Below are positions 25,390-34,841 of a DNA stretch of 64,000 bases, piece after piece. The stretch covers positions 496,001 to 560,000 of the forward strand of contig CAVWNJ010000005.1 of assembly GCA_963756375.1 (NCBI GenBank). Direction: 5' to 3'. The notes beneath the pieces were generated by a model. It searched no databases. It was not told the DNA's origin and saw only the letters and a program-made list of their open reading frames with translations. The stretch is from Marisediminicola sp963756375 (lineage in GTDB: Bacteria > Actinomycetota > Actinomycetes > Actinomycetales > Microbacteriaceae). Position 1 is the stretch's first letter; each line of letters starts with the position of its first letter. Made by a program: the position numbers and the translations under genes.

Positions 25390-26583
25390 GTGAACCAGTT
25401 CGCCGAGGAGGGCGCCGACCTCGAATTGGTCGGCGTGAGCAAGAGGTTCCCAGGATTCACCGCGATCGAGAGTCTCGACCTCGTTATTCCCGCGGGATCG
25501 TTCTTCGCTCTGCTGGGCCCATCCGGGTGCGGCAAGACCACGACGCTCCGGCTCGTGGCCGGTCTCGAGGAGGCGTCCTCCGGCCGCATCCTGATCGGCG
25601 GCCGCGATGTCACCACCACCAAGCCCTATCGGCGGCCCGTGAACACGGTGTTCCAGAGCTACGCCCTGTTTCCGCACATGTCGATTCTCGACAACGTGGC
25701 TTTCGGGCTCCGGAGACGCAAGATCCCGGATGCGGCGGAGAAGGCCCATGAGGCCCTTCGACTGGTCGAACTCGACCACCTGGGCGCGCGTAGGCCGGCG
25801 CAGCTCTCCGGCGGCCAGCAGCAGCGGGTCGCCCTGGCCCGCGCAGTGGTCAACCGACCGGCGCTCCTCCTCCTCGACGAACCCCTCGGCGCCCTCGATC
25901 TCAAGCTGCGTCGGCAGATGCAGCTCGAGCTCAAGTCGATCCAGGAGGAGGTGGGGCTCACCTTCCTGCACGTCACGCACGATCAGGAGGAGGCCATGAC
26001 CATGGCCGACACGGTCGCGGTGATGAACAAGGGCCGCATCGAGCAGCTGGGCGCCCCATCCGCACTCTACGAACTGCCGCGCACGGTCTTCGTCGCGAAC
26101 TTCCTCGGGCAGTCCAACCTCTTCACCGGCGAGGTCGTGGAGACCACGGCGACCGCGATCACCGTCGAGGTCGCCGGTCAGCCGATCGTGGTGCCGACCG
26201 CCCGCGCCCAGCGGCACGCGGGCCGCGTGACCGTGGGGGTGAGGCCGGAAAAGGTGGCGCTGCGTCGCGACCGACCAGCACCCGATTCGTCGATCAACAC
26301 GCTGGGGCCCGGACGCGTCGTCGACGTCTCGTTCAGCGGGGTGAGCACGCAGTATCTCGTGGCCATCCCAGGGCTCGGCGACGTCGTGGTGTTCGCCCAG
26401 AACGTCGGCATGGGCCCCGTCGCCTCCGTGGGCGATGAGGTGCACCTGTCCTTCAGCGTCGACCACGGCTTCGGTCTCGAAGACGAAGCGGATGCCCCGC
26501 CGCGGTTCCCGGCAGACACCGATACCGCCACGATCGCCACGCAGAGACGCCGAGCGCTCCTGTCCGAGCTCGAGGACTCCTGA
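25390..26583 (+). CDS. Polyamine-type ABC transporter ATP-binding protein (PotA-like)
   Basis: 397 residues from a GTG one base after the binding-protein stop. All ABC motifs are intact: Walker A GPSGCGKTTT, Q-loop FQSYALFPHMS, signature LSGGQQQRVALARA, Walker B LLLLDEPLGALD and H-loop VTHDQEEAMTMAD. The C-terminal 130 residues form a TOBE-type domain (VGVRPEKVALRRD). It powers uptake by the two permeases encoded next. Confidence 0.95.
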   Translation: MNQFAEEGADLELVGVSKRFPGFTAIESLDLVIPAGSFFALLGPSGCGKTTTLRLVAGLEEASSGRILIGGRDVTTTKPYRRPVNTVFQSYALFPHMSILDNVAFGLRRRKIPDAAEKAHEALRLVELDHLGARRPAQLSGGQQQRVALARAVVNRPALLLLDEPLGALDLKLRRQMQLELKSIQEEVGLTFLHVTHDQEEAMTMADTVAVMNKGRIEQLGAPSALYELPRTVFVANFLGQSNLFTGEVVETTATAITVEVAGQPIVVPTARAQRHAGRVTVGVRPEKVALRRDRPAPDSSINTLGPGRVVDVSFSGVSTQYLVAIPGLGDVVVFAQNVGMGPVASVGDEVHLSFSVDHGFGLEDEADAPPRFPADTDTATIATQRRRALLSELEDS

Positions 26584-26585
26584 CC

Positions 26586-27497
26586 GTGGCCTTCTCCGCC
26601 TTCGCGACTGCGACGAGGCAGGAGGCGACGCCCAGACGGGCGAGCCGAGTCGCCCTGTTGCTGCTGCTCCCCGGCATCCTGTATCTCGTTCTGTTCTTCC
26701 TGGTTCCCCTGGTCTCGCTCGTGCTCACGTCGCTGCAGGCGCCGTCCGAGTTCGGCGACATCGGGGAGTATCAGACCGCCTTCCGCATCGAGAACTACGC
26801 CACGGTCATCGGGCAGTACGGCGACCAGATCGTGCGATCGTTCGTGTATGCGGTGCTCGCAACCGTGTTCGCCCTGCTGTTCAGCTACCCGCTGGCGTAT
26901 TTCATCGCGGTCTGGGCGAGGCCGTACCCGCTCGTGCAGAAGCTCGCCCTCGTGTTGGTCATCGCGCCGTTCTTCATCAGCTTCCTACTGCGCACGCTGG
27001 CCTGGAAGCAGTTGCTGTCGGATGAATCGGCGATCGTCACCGGACTCAAGGCGCTGTCATTGCTGGCCCCGGACGCGCACATCACCGGCACCCCGGTCGC
27101 GGTGGTGTTCGGGCTCACCTACAACTTCATCCCCTTCATGACCCTCCCGCTGTACGCGTCGCTCGAGCGGCTCGACCTGCGGTTCCTCGAGGCGGGCAAC
27201 GACCTGTACGCCACACCATTCACCACCTTCCGAACGATCACCGTTCCGCTGTCGATGCCCGGCATCGTCTCCGGTGTGCTCCTGACGTTCATCCCGGCAG
27301 CCGGCGACTACGTGAACGCGAGCAGGGAGTTCCTCGGAGGCACGGGCACGGCCATGATCGGGAACGTGATCGAGAGCAACTTCCTGGTCTCACTCAATTA
27401 CCCGGCGGCGGCCGCGCTGTCGATCATCCTGATGGCATCGATCCTCGTGATCGTGACCGCGTACGTGAAGCGAAGCGGAACGGAGGATCTCCTGTGA
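26586..27497 (+). CDS. Polyamine-type ABC transporter permease (PotB-like)
   Basis: 303 residues with six membrane spans; the first is LLLLPGILYLVLFFLVPLV. The EAA cytoplasmic loop that contacts the ATPase reads LEAGNDLYATPFTTFRTITV. It starts 2 bp after the ATPase stop and overlaps the next permease by 4 bp, as expected for an obligate heterodimer. Confidence 0.94.
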   Translation: MAFSAFATATRQEATPRRASRVALLLLLPGILYLVLFFLVPLVSLVLTSLQAPSEFGDIGEYQTAFRIENYATVIGQYGDQIVRSFVYAVLATVFALLFSYPLAYFIAVWARPYPLVQKLALVLVIAPFFISFLLRTLAWKQLLSDESAIVTGLKALSLLAPDAHITGTPVAVVFGLTYNFIPFMTLPLYASLERLDLRFLEAGNDLYATPFTTFRTITVPLSMPGIVSGVLLTFIPAAGDYVNASREFLGGTGTAMIGNVIESNFLVSLNYPAAAALSIILMASILVIVTAYVKRSGTEDLL

Positions 27498-28360
27498 CCG
27501 TGCAACAGGGTGCCGCGCTCGCCGAGGTGACCACCACGCCGCCACGGGCACGGGCTCGGGGCAGGGGATTCGCCCTCGGACGATGGCTTCTTCCCACCTA
27601 CGCGGCGCTCGCCCTGATCTTCCTCCTCGTGCCGATCGCCTACACGTTCGTCTTCTCGTTCAACGACTCGATCAAATCCAACATCTCCTGGCGCGGGTTC
27701 ACGCTCGACAACTGGACCGGTGTCTGCTCGGCGCAGGGTGTGTGTGAGGCGTTCGGCAACAGCGTGTTCATCGGGGTCGTCGCGACGCTCGCCGCGACGA
27801 CGCTCGGAACGATGATCGCGATCGCGCTCGTGCGCTATCGCTTCCGTTTCCGCTCCGGCATCAGCCTGCTGCTGTTCCTGCCGATGGCGACACCGGAGGT
27901 CGTGCTCGGCGCGGGACTCGCGGCCGAATTCCTCGGCGCCGGTGTGCCCAAGGGCATCGGAACGATCATCATCGCGCACACCGTGTTCTGCGTCAGTTTC
28001 GTGGTCGTGACGGTGAAGGCAAGGGTCGCGAGCCTCGACCCGGCACTGGAAGAGGCGGGGCGCGACCTGTACGGCTCGCCGGCGCAGGTGTTCTGGCGCA
28101 TCACCTTCCCGCTGTTGCTGCCCGGGATCATCGCCGCTGCGCTGCTGTCCTTCGCTCTCAGTTTCGACGACTTCATCATCACGAGCTTCAACTCGGGCTC
28201 GGCGTCGACCTTCCCGAAGTTCGTGTACGTCGCGGCCTCGCGCGGCATCCCCGCCGAGGCGAACGTGATCGCATCCGCGGTCTTCCTCATCGCGATCGCG
28301 CTCGTGATCGTCTCGCAGGTCGGTGCGGCGATGCGTGCCAAGGCCGGCAGACGATCGTGA
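27494..28360 (+). CDS. Polyamine-type ABC transporter permease (PotC-like)
   Basis: 288 residues, six spans, with the EAA loop LEEAGRDLYGSPAQVFWRIT. Two cysteines occur in the first outer loop (CSAQGVCEAF). It pairs with the preceding permease. The GTGA overlap with the following aminotransferase gene makes that enzyme part of the transport operon. Confidence 0.94.
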   Translation: MTVQQGAALAEVTTTPPRARARGRGFALGRWLLPTYAALALIFLLVPIAYTFVFSFNDSIKSNISWRGFTLDNWTGVCSAQGVCEAFGNSVFIGVVATLAATTLGTMIAIALVRYRFRFRSGISLLLFLPMATPEVVLGAGLAAEFLGAGVPKGIGTIIIAHTVFCVSFVVVTVKARVASLDPALEEAGRDLYGSPAQVFWRITFPLLLPGIIAAALLSFALSFDDFIITSFNSGSASTFPKFVYVAASRGIPAEANVIASAVFLIAIALVIVSQVGAAMRAKAGRRS

Positions 28361-29715
28361 CCGCCTATCCCGACCGCGCGCGGCTCGCCCGGCTGTGGGC
28401 CGCTGAGGTGGAGCGCTTCGCGGCCGAGCATCCCGAATCCCGGAGACTCTTCGCGGAGGCATCCGCCCACCTGCCCGGGGGCGTTCCCATGCTGTGGATG
28501 TCGAAGTGGCCGGGCCCGTGGCCGGTCTACGTGAAGCACGCTTCCGGCGCCCACTTCACCTGCGTCGACGACCTCGATCATGTCGACCTCTGCCTCGGCG
28601 ACACCGGAGCGATGTGCGGTCATGCGCCGCCGGCGGCGGTCGCCGCGATCACCGCACGACTCGGCGCCGGTTCGACGTTCATGTTGCCCACAGCGGATGC
28701 GGAGGCCTGCGCGTCACTGCTCGCCGACCGTTTCGGGCTTCCCCAGTGGCAGTTCACGCTGTCGGCGACCGATGCGAATCGCAGCCTCATCCGTTTCGCG
28801 CGACACGTGACCGGGCGTTCGAAGATTCTCGTGCACGACTTCTGCTATCACGGCAGCGTCGACGAGGCGTACGCGACCCTGGACGGGAACGGTCGGGTGA
28901 TCGAGCGTCGCGGAACGATCGGCGCCCCGGTGGACCCGTCGGTCACCACCGCCGTCGTTCCCTTCAACGACGTGGACGCGCTGGAGAAATGCCTCGCCGC
29001 GGGGGATGTCGCCGCGGTACTCATCGAGCCGGCGCTCACCAATATCGGCATCGTGCTGCCGGATCCCGACTATCACGACCGGGTGCGGGAGCTCTGCACG
29101 AGGTTCGGCACTCTGCTCATCATCGACGAGACGCACACGATGTGCGCTGGACCGGGCGGGATGACGCGGCAACTGGGCCTCCGGCCCGACGCCGTGGTGG
29201 TGGGCAAGACGATCGGTGGCGGCGTGCCGGCCGCGGCCTTCGGCATGACCGATGAGCTGGCGCACCGCATCTTCGCCCGGCTCGAGCTCGAGGACATCGA
29301 CGTCGGGGGAGTGGGCGGCACCCTGGCGGGGAACGCCGTGTCAATGGCGGGGATCCGCGCCACCCTCGCCGACGTATTGACCGACGACGCCTTCGCCACG
29401 ATGATCGCCCGGTGCACCGAGTGGACGGCGGGCGTGCAGCAGGCGCTGACGGACTTCGACGTGCCGTGGCAGGTCACCCAGCTCGGAGCGCGAGCCGAGT
29501 ACAGCTTCCGGCCCACACCGCCGAGCCACGGAGCCGAGGCGGCTGCGGCCGACGACTTCGCCCTGCAGCAGTACCTGCATCTGCACGCGCTCAACCGGCG
29601 CATCCTCATTACGCCGTTCCACAACATGGCGCTGATGTGCCCGGACACAACGTCCGCCGATGTCGCAAGGCACACCGCAGCGTTCCGTGAGGCGGTCGCG
29701 AGCCTCTACGGCTGA
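28357..29715 (+). CDS. Class-III aminotransferase of glutamate-1-semialdehyde aminomutase type, encoded with the polyamine transporter
   Basis: 452 residues, translationally coupled to the last permease. PLP-enzyme features: LSATDANRSLIRFARHVTG (cofactor phosphate region), LIIDETHTMCAGPGG (Asp for the pyridine nitrogen) and VVVGKTIGGGVPAAAFG with the Schiff-base Lys. The N-terminus (FAEASAHLPGGVPMLWM) resembles GSA-aminomutase-like transaminases rather than GabT. It is not hemL by context. It probably transaminates the imported amine or a product of it; the substrate is unknown. Its 3' end overlaps the convergent asparaginase gene by 10 bp. Confidence 0.85.
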   Translation: MTAYPDRARLARLWAAEVERFAAEHPESRRLFAEASAHLPGGVPMLWMSKWPGPWPVYVKHASGAHFTCVDDLDHVDLCLGDTGAMCGHAPPAAVAAITARLGAGSTFMLPTADAEACASLLADRFGLPQWQFTLSATDANRSLIRFARHVTGRSKILVHDFCYHGSVDEAYATLDGNGRVIERRGTIGAPVDPSVTTAVVPFNDVDALEKCLAAGDVAAVLIEPALTNIGIVLPDPDYHDRVRELCTRFGTLLIIDETHTMCAGPGGMTRQLGLRPDAVVVGKTIGGGVPAAAFGMTDELAHRIFARLELEDIDVGGVGGTLAGNAVSMAGIRATLADVLTDDAFATMIARCTEWTAGVQQALTDFDVPWQVTQLGARAEYSFRPTPPSHGAEAAAADDFALQQYLHLHALNRRILITPFHNMALMCPDTTSADVARHTAAFREAVASLYG

Positions 29716-30722
29716 GCCAGCACGAGGTCGGAGGCCCGTAGTTCGCCGACCACCCGTCCGCCGCCCGTGACGGTCTCCGTGGTGGCGGCGATCACGGCAG
29801 CGACCTCGTCGGCATCGAGAGTGCCCACCGATACGAGCAGTTCAAGCGCGACGAGGGTGGCCGCCCGGAGGCTTCCGTCGAGCATCTTCAACGCCACCGC
29901 AGTGCCGTCCTCCGCGCCCATCACCATCACGCCTTCCGCACCGAGCTTCGCGATGACGGGAAGGCGTTCGATGACGATGCTGTTGGCGCGGCCGTGCCCG
30001 TCGATCGCCCAGGGGTGCGCACGGATGGCGTCGGCCAGCAGGTGCGCGTGCGGATCCCGCTCCGGGGTTGCAGCGGACACCCGGCCGACGCCCGCGGCAA
30101 GGCCACGGAGGGTCGTTGCGAATACCGGAGCCCCGCATCCGTCGGTCGCGGCAACATGGACCGTCTCGCCGGTGAACTCCTCGATGGTGGCCCGGATGCT
30201 CCTCTGGAGCGGATGCCCAGGCGTCAGGTAGTCGGTGGTCGACCAGCCGTTGCGCACACACGCCAACAGGAAGGACGCGTGTTTGCCGGAGCAGTTCATG
30301 GTCACCCGTCGCGCGCCGAGCCCTGCGTCGTGCGCCGCGAACATCGCCCGACGGTCGGTCGGCCAGGCGTGGGGGCACTGCAGGTCGTCGGCGGTGAGCC
30401 CCGCCCGATCGAGAATGCGCGCCACCACCTCGACGTGTGCGTCGGTTCCGGCATGGCTGGCGGTCGCGAGCACGAGCTCCTCCCCGGTGAGGTCGGCACC
30501 CGCGCGCAGCACCGCGATCGCCTGGAAGAGCTTCAGGGAGGAACGGCCGTACACGAGGGCGCCGCCGTCACCGAGTTCGCGCAGGATCGACCCCGAGGCA
30601 GACACCACGACCGCCGCACCGAGGTGACGCGACTCCACCATGTCACCGCGAATGAGGTGAGCGAGTTCGACGACGCCGTCGGTGCCGAGCGCAGCGGCTA
30701 CGTCCGAACCGTTCGCGCTCAC
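29706..30722 (-). CDS. L-asparaginase II-family protein
   Basis: 338 residues from GTG 30722, overlapping the gabT stop by 4 bp (GTGA), so it is the second gene of a gabT-led operon. It matches the PF06089 asparaginase II type (not AnsA/AnsB): SRHLGAAVVVSASGSILRE, then MNCSGKHASFLLACV and DGCGAPVFATTL. It would hydrolyse asparagine to aspartate and ammonia in the cytoplasm. No signal peptide is present. Confidence 0.85.
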   Translation of the reverse strand: MSANGSDVAAALGTDGVVELAHLIRGDMVESRHLGAAVVVSASGSILRELGDGGALVYGRSSLKLFQAIAVLRAGADLTGEELVLATASHAGTDAHVEVVARILDRAGLTADDLQCPHAWPTDRRAMFAAHDAGLGARRVTMNCSGKHASFLLACVRNGWSTTDYLTPGHPLQRSIRATIEEFTGETVHVAATDGCGAPVFATTLRGLAAGVGRVSAATPERDPHAHLLADAIRAHPWAIDGHGRANSIVIERLPVIAKLGAEGVMVMGAEDGTAVALKMLDGSLRAATLVALELLVSVGTLDADEVAAVIAATTETVTGGGRVVGELRASDLVLAQP

Positions 30723-32089
30723 GCGCTCTCGACCGAGGCGAAGGCGTCGCCGAGCACGTCGAGGGCATCGTTCAGCTGCTCGTCGGTGATGGCGAGGCTC
30801 GGCAGGAAGCGCAGCACGTTGCTGTAGGTGCCCGCGGTGAGCACGATCACCCCGTGGGCGGCTGCGTAGGCGGCGACCGCCGCGACGGCCTTCGGGTTCG
30901 GACGTTTCGTTCCGGCTTCGACGATCTCGATCGCCAGCATGGCGCCGATACCGCGGATGTCGCCGATGATCGGGTGCACCTCTTGGAGTCGCTCGAGCCC
31001 GGGCTTCAGAATCCCCTCGATGCGTGCGCCCTCGAGAAGCAGGCCCTTCTGCTCGATCTCGTCGAACACGGCGACGGCCGCCGCCGCTGCGACCGGGTTA
31101 CCGCCGAATGTTCCACCGAGACCGCCGGCGTGGGTCGAATCCATGATCTCCGCGCGTCCGGTGACGCCGGCGATGGGGAGCCCTCCGGCGATGCCCTTCG
31201 CGGTGAGCACGATGTCCGGCACGATGCCGAAGTGCTCGCTCGCGAAGTAGGCGCCGGTACGGGCCATCCCGCTCTGGATCTCGTCGGCGATGAAGACGAT
31301 GCCGTTGTCGGTGCACCACGCGAGGAGGGCCTGGAGGTAGCCATCGGCGGGCACCACGAAACCGCCTTCGCCCTGGATCGGCTCGACCACGAGGCACGCG
31401 AGTTCTGCGGCTCCCACGGCCTTCTCGAGGGAGTCGATCGTGCGGGCGGCAGCCTCCGCTCCGGTCAGCCCGTCGTGGAACGGGTAGGAGTTGGGTGCGT
31501 GGTACACGTCCGAGGCGAACGGGCCGAAACCTGCCTTGTACGGCATCGCCTTGAAGGTCATCGCCATGGTGAGGTTCGTGCGGCCGTGGTAGGCGTGATC
31601 GAGCACGCCGACGCCGGTACGCCTGGTGAAGCGCCTCGCGATCTTCACGGCGTTCTCCACCGCTTCGGCGCCCGAGTTCACCAGCATCGACTTCTTGGCG
31701 TGGTCACCCGGGGTGTGCTCGGCGAGGAGCTCGGCGACTCGCACGTATCCCTCGTACGGCGAAATGGTGAACATGGCGTGCGTGAACTGGCCCAGCTGCT
31801 CCGTGGCTGCGGCCACGACCGCCGGGTTGGTGTGGCCGATCGTCATGACCCCGATGCCCGATCCCATGTCGATGAACCGGTTGCCGTCGACATCCGTCAC
31901 CAGCGCGCCATGGGCATGATCGATGAAGATCCCGAGTGCCGAAGAGACGCCCGCGGCGACGACGGCTCGGCGGCGTTCCTGCAGCGCACGGGACGCGGGA
32001 CCCGGGATCTCGGTGCGGATGAGGCGGCCGGAGGAGTCGGAGGAGGTGGCGGGTGTGGACGCCGGGGGCGCCGTAAACGTCTCTGTCAT
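30719..32089 (-). CDS. gabT: 4-aminobutyrate aminotransferase
   Basis: 456 residues. The class-III transaminase fold has NSGAEAVENAVKIARRFT, the Asp in FIADEIQSGMARTGAYF and the PLP Lys in TAKGIAGGLPIAGVTGR, close to actinobacterial GabT. It converts GABA and 2-oxoglutarate to succinate semialdehyde and glutamate, completing the route from putrescine begun by the transaminase and dehydrogenase at 1578-5035. No succinate-semialdehyde dehydrogenase lies in the window. Only 37 bp separate its start from the divergent OsmC gene, so the promoters must overlap coding DNA. Confidence 0.9.
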   Translation of the reverse strand: MTETFTAPPASTPATSSDSSGRLIRTEIPGPASRALQERRRAVVAAGVSSALGIFIDHAHGALVTDVDGNRFIDMGSGIGVMTIGHTNPAVVAAATEQLGQFTHAMFTISPYEGYVRVAELLAEHTPGDHAKKSMLVNSGAEAVENAVKIARRFTRRTGVGVLDHAYHGRTNLTMAMTFKAMPYKAGFGPFASDVYHAPNSYPFHDGLTGAEAAARTIDSLEKAVGAAELACLVVEPIQGEGGFVVPADGYLQALLAWCTDNGIVFIADEIQSGMARTGAYFASEHFGIVPDIVLTAKGIAGGLPIAGVTGRAEIMDSTHAGGLGGTFGGNPVAAAAAVAVFDEIEQKGLLLEGARIEGILKPGLERLQEVHPIIGDIRGIGAMLAIEIVEAGTKRPNPKAVAAVAAYAAAHGVIVLTAGTYSNVLRFLPSLAITDEQLNDALDVLGDAFASVESA

Positions 32090-32126
32090 GGTGAACTGAG
32101 TTTATGCGCAGAGGGAGAACGGCAGC

Positions 32127-32597
32127 GTGGTGACGCATTCGTATCAGGTGTCGGTCGACTGGACCGGGGACCGCGGAGTCGGAACAGTCGACTACCGCTC
32201 CTACGGCCGTCAGCATGTGGTGCGCGCCGCGGGCAAGCCCGACATCCTGGGCTCCGCCGACCGCACCTTCCACGGCGACCGTGATCGCTGGAATCCGGAG
32301 GAGCTGCTGCTCGCGGCGCTCGCGGAGTGCCACATGCTCAGCTACCTCCATGTCGCGGCGTCGCACGGGGTGACCGTGATGGCGTACACCGATGAGGCCA
32401 CCGGCACGATGGAGCAGGACTCGAACGGTGGCGGGCACTTCACCTCTGCGAGCCTCCACCCCCGGGTGGTGGTGTCCGACGCGTCCATGGTGGCGCTCGC
32501 CCGGGAGCTTCATTCGGAGGCCGCGGCCAAGTGCTTCATCGCCGCATCCGTGAACTTCCCGGTGGATCATCACCCGATCGTGACCTCGATCGGATGA
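32127..32597 (+). CDS. OsmC-family protein
   Basis: 156 residues from GTG 32127, with GGGAG about 10 bases upstream. The two OsmC/Ohr-type cysteines are present, in ALAECHMLSYLH and AAAKCFIAASVNFPV, along with the WNPEELLLAALAEC segment. OsmC proteins are thiol peroxidases for organic hydroperoxides; many members of this shorter group have untested activity. Confidence 0.88.
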   Translation: MVTHSYQVSVDWTGDRGVGTVDYRSYGRQHVVRAAGKPDILGSADRTFHGDRDRWNPEELLLAALAECHMLSYLHVAASHGVTVMAYTDEATGTMEQDSNGGGHFTSASLHPRVVVSDASMVALARELHSEAAAKCFIAASVNFPVDHHPIVTSIG

Positions 32598-32696
32598 TGG
32601 GCGGGTACCCTCGTTGGAGCGATGCCGCAGAGGTTTCACCAAGGTCGGGACCGCAGACTCATCGCTTCACCTTCTTCTTCTTCAGAAAGCAGCCCT

Positions 32697-33674
32697 GTGT
32701 CTTTGAAACTCCTGTCGTCGATCGCGATCTCGGGAGTGCTGCTCTCATTGGTCGCGTGTAGCTCCACGCCCGCCAGCACCGACGCGTCGGGTGGCGACTG
32801 CACCGCCGCGGCGGCCGGTTCGAGCTCAGAGAAGATCACCGCGAAGGGTGACTTCGAGACCGCGCCCGAGGTCGAGTTCCCCGAGCCGCTCACCGCGACC
32901 TCCACCGAGCGCAGCGTGCTGATCGAGGGTGATGGGGCGGATGCCGCGCCGGGAAGCACCCTGACCGTGCAGTACTCGGCCTACAACGCCACCTCCGGCA
33001 AGGAGATCGAGGTCACCAGCTACGACGAGGCCGGCGAGGTGAAGTTCACCCTCACCGAGGGCGAGCTGCTCCCCGGGCTTCTCAAGGGCCTCGGCTGCGC
33101 CTCGGTCGGCGACCGCATCGCCACCGTCATCCCGCCGGACGACGCGTTCGGTGAGCAGGGGCAGAGCGAACTCGAGATCGCCGGTACCGACTCGATCATC
33201 TTCGTGCTCGACGTCATCGATGTCGCAGCTCCGGTCGCCGTTCTCGAGCGCGCCGACGGCGAAGACCAGCCTGTGCAGGAGGGCCTCCCCACGGTAGAGC
33301 TCGCTGACGACGGCGAGCCGACCGTCACGATCCCCGAGTCCGCGGCACCGACCGACCTGCAGATCGCGGTGCTCAAGCAGGGTGACGGTGTGACCGTCGC
33401 CGATGGCGCCAGCGTGACCGTGCACTACGCGGGCGTGCTGTGGGCGAGCGGCGAAGAGTTCGATTCCAGCTGGACGAGGGGGGAGCCCGCCACGTTCTCC
33501 ACCGACGGCGTGGTCGAAGGCTTCAGCGCAGCACTCGTCGGACAGACCGTCGGATCACAGGTGCTCGCCGTGATCCCGCCGGCTCAGGGATACGGCGAGA
33601 ACCCGCCCGCATCCTCGGGCATCGAGGCCACGGACACCCTCGTGTTCGTCATCGACATCCTCGCCAGCCGGTAA
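32697..33674 (+). CDS. Lipoprotein with two FKBP-type peptidyl-prolyl isomerase domains
   Basis: 325 residues from GTG 32697, chosen because it gives a clean signal peptide with the lipobox SLVAC; the open frame begins at 32622. FKBP domain 1 is about residues 55-180 (SVGDRIATVIPPDDAFGEQG) and domain 2 about 215-325 (VTVHYAGVLWASGEEFDSSW, VIPPAQGYGENPP). Domain 2 keeps the canonical aromatic and Asp residues; domain 1 is more divergent. It probably folds exported proteins on the outer face of the membrane. A strong terminator follows. Confidence 0.9.
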   Translation: MSLKLLSSIAISGVLLSLVACSSTPASTDASGGDCTAAAAGSSSEKITAKGDFETAPEVEFPEPLTATSTERSVLIEGDGADAAPGSTLTVQYSAYNATSGKEIEVTSYDEAGEVKFTLTEGELLPGLLKGLGCASVGDRIATVIPPDDAFGEQGQSELEIAGTDSIIFVLDVIDVAAPVAVLERADGEDQPVQEGLPTVELADDGEPTVTIPESAAPTDLQIAVLKQGDGVTVADGASVTVHYAGVLWASGEEFDSSWTRGEPATFSTDGVVEGFSAALVGQTVGSQVLAVIPPAQGYGENPPASSGIEATDTLVFVIDILASR

Positions 33675-33682
33675 TCTTCGCC

Positions 33683-33711
33683 GTCCGGCACTCTCTGAAC
33701 GAGTGCCGGAC
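33683..33711 (+). terminator. Intrinsic terminator after the FKBP gene
   Basis: A perfect 11-bp inverted repeat, GTCCGGCACTC / GAGTGCCGGAC, with a 7-base loop, 8 bp after the FKBP stop and 37 bp before dxr. There is no U-run. Confidence 0.75.
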
Positions 33712-33748
33712 GTCACCCGGTCGGCCGGATGACTGGGAGGATGGCCGC

Positions 33749-34837
33749 ATGAGACGCGTCACCATCCTCGGATCCACCGGCTCGATCGGCGTTCAGGCTC
33801 TCGATGTCATCCGGGCGAACCCCGACCGGTTCACCGTGGTCGGACTCGCTGCCGGCTCGAATCGGGAACTCGTCGACGCCCAGGCTCGCGAGTTCGGTGT
33901 CGAGCACGTCGCGCTCGGTGCCGATGAGGCGGCGCAACTCGCCGAGACGGTTCCAACCGATGTGGTGCTGAACGGCATCACCGGCTCGGTCGGCCTGCGA
34001 CCCACGCTCGCCGCGCTACGGTCCGGCGCGACCCTCGCCCTCGCCAACAAGGAGAGCCTCATCGTCGGCGGCGCGTTGGTCACCGGGGCAGCTGCGCCCG
34101 GACAGATCGTGCCGGTCGACTCCGAGCACTCCGCCATCGCGCAGGCTCTGCTCGCTGGTGGCCCAACCGAGGTCGGCCGGCTTGTGGTGACCGCCTCCGG
34201 AGGGCCGTTTCGCGGCCGCACCCGAGACTCCCTCCGTCACGTCACCCCCCGGGAGGCGCTCGCCCACCCGACCTGGGACATGGGACTTGTGGTGACGACC
34301 AACTCGTCGACGCTCGTGAACAAGGGGCTCGAGGTCATCGAGGCGCACCTGCTGTTCGACATCCCCTACGAGCGCATCGAGGTGACCGTGCATCCGCAGT
34401 CGGTGGTGCACTCGATGGTGGAGTTCATCGACGGGTCGACGATCGCCCAGGCTTCGCCTCCCGACATGCGTCTGCCCATCTCGCTCGGCCTCGACTGGCC
34501 GAACCGCGTGGCCGGGGTCGGTGCCCCGATCGACTGGACCAGCGCGCACACCTGGGAGTTCGCACCACTCGACGAGGAGGCGTTCCCTGCTGTCGCGCTC
34601 GCCAAGAGCGTCGGGGCGAAGGGCGGAACCTGGCCGGCGGTGTTCAACGCGGCGAACGAGCAGTGCGTGCTCGCGTTCCATGCCGGGTCAATCGGCTTCC
34701 TCGACATCGTCGACACGGTGCGTCGGGTGGTGGACGATCACGAGGGGATGGAGGCATCCCTCGAGGGCGTGCTCGAAGCGGAGCTGTGGGCGCGGGCTGC
34801 GGCCGATCAGCGGATCGCGACGCTGTCGCGCTCCTGA
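33749..34837 (+). CDS. dxr: 1-deoxy-D-xylulose-5-phosphate reductoisomerase
   Basis: 362 residues from ATG 33749 with GGGAGG about 8 bases upstream; the longer open frame starts inside the FKBP gene. The NADPH site is ILGSTGSIGVQALDVI, the metal/substrate Glu is in PVDSEHSAI, and the flexible-loop region is TASGGPFRGRTRD. It makes 2-C-methyl-D-erythritol 4-phosphate, the committed step of the MEP isoprenoid pathway. The MEP enzyme ispG lies 4.6 kb downstream. It ends 4 bp from a convergent minus-strand gene. Confidence 0.95.
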   Translation: MRRVTILGSTGSIGVQALDVIRANPDRFTVVGLAAGSNRELVDAQAREFGVEHVALGADEAAQLAETVPTDVVLNGITGSVGLRPTLAALRSGATLALANKESLIVGGALVTGAAAPGQIVPVDSEHSAIAQALLAGGPTEVGRLVVTASGGPFRGRTRDSLRHVTPREALAHPTWDMGLVVTTNSSTLVNKGLEVIEAHLLFDIPYERIEVTVHPQSVVHSMVEFIDGSTIAQASPPDMRLPISLGLDWPNRVAGVGAPIDWTSAHTWEFAPLDEEAFPAVALAKSVGAKGGTWPAVFNAANEQCVLAFHAGSIGFLDIVDTVRRVVDDHEGMEASLEGVLEAELWARAAADQRIATLSRS

Positions 34838-34841
34838 TCGA

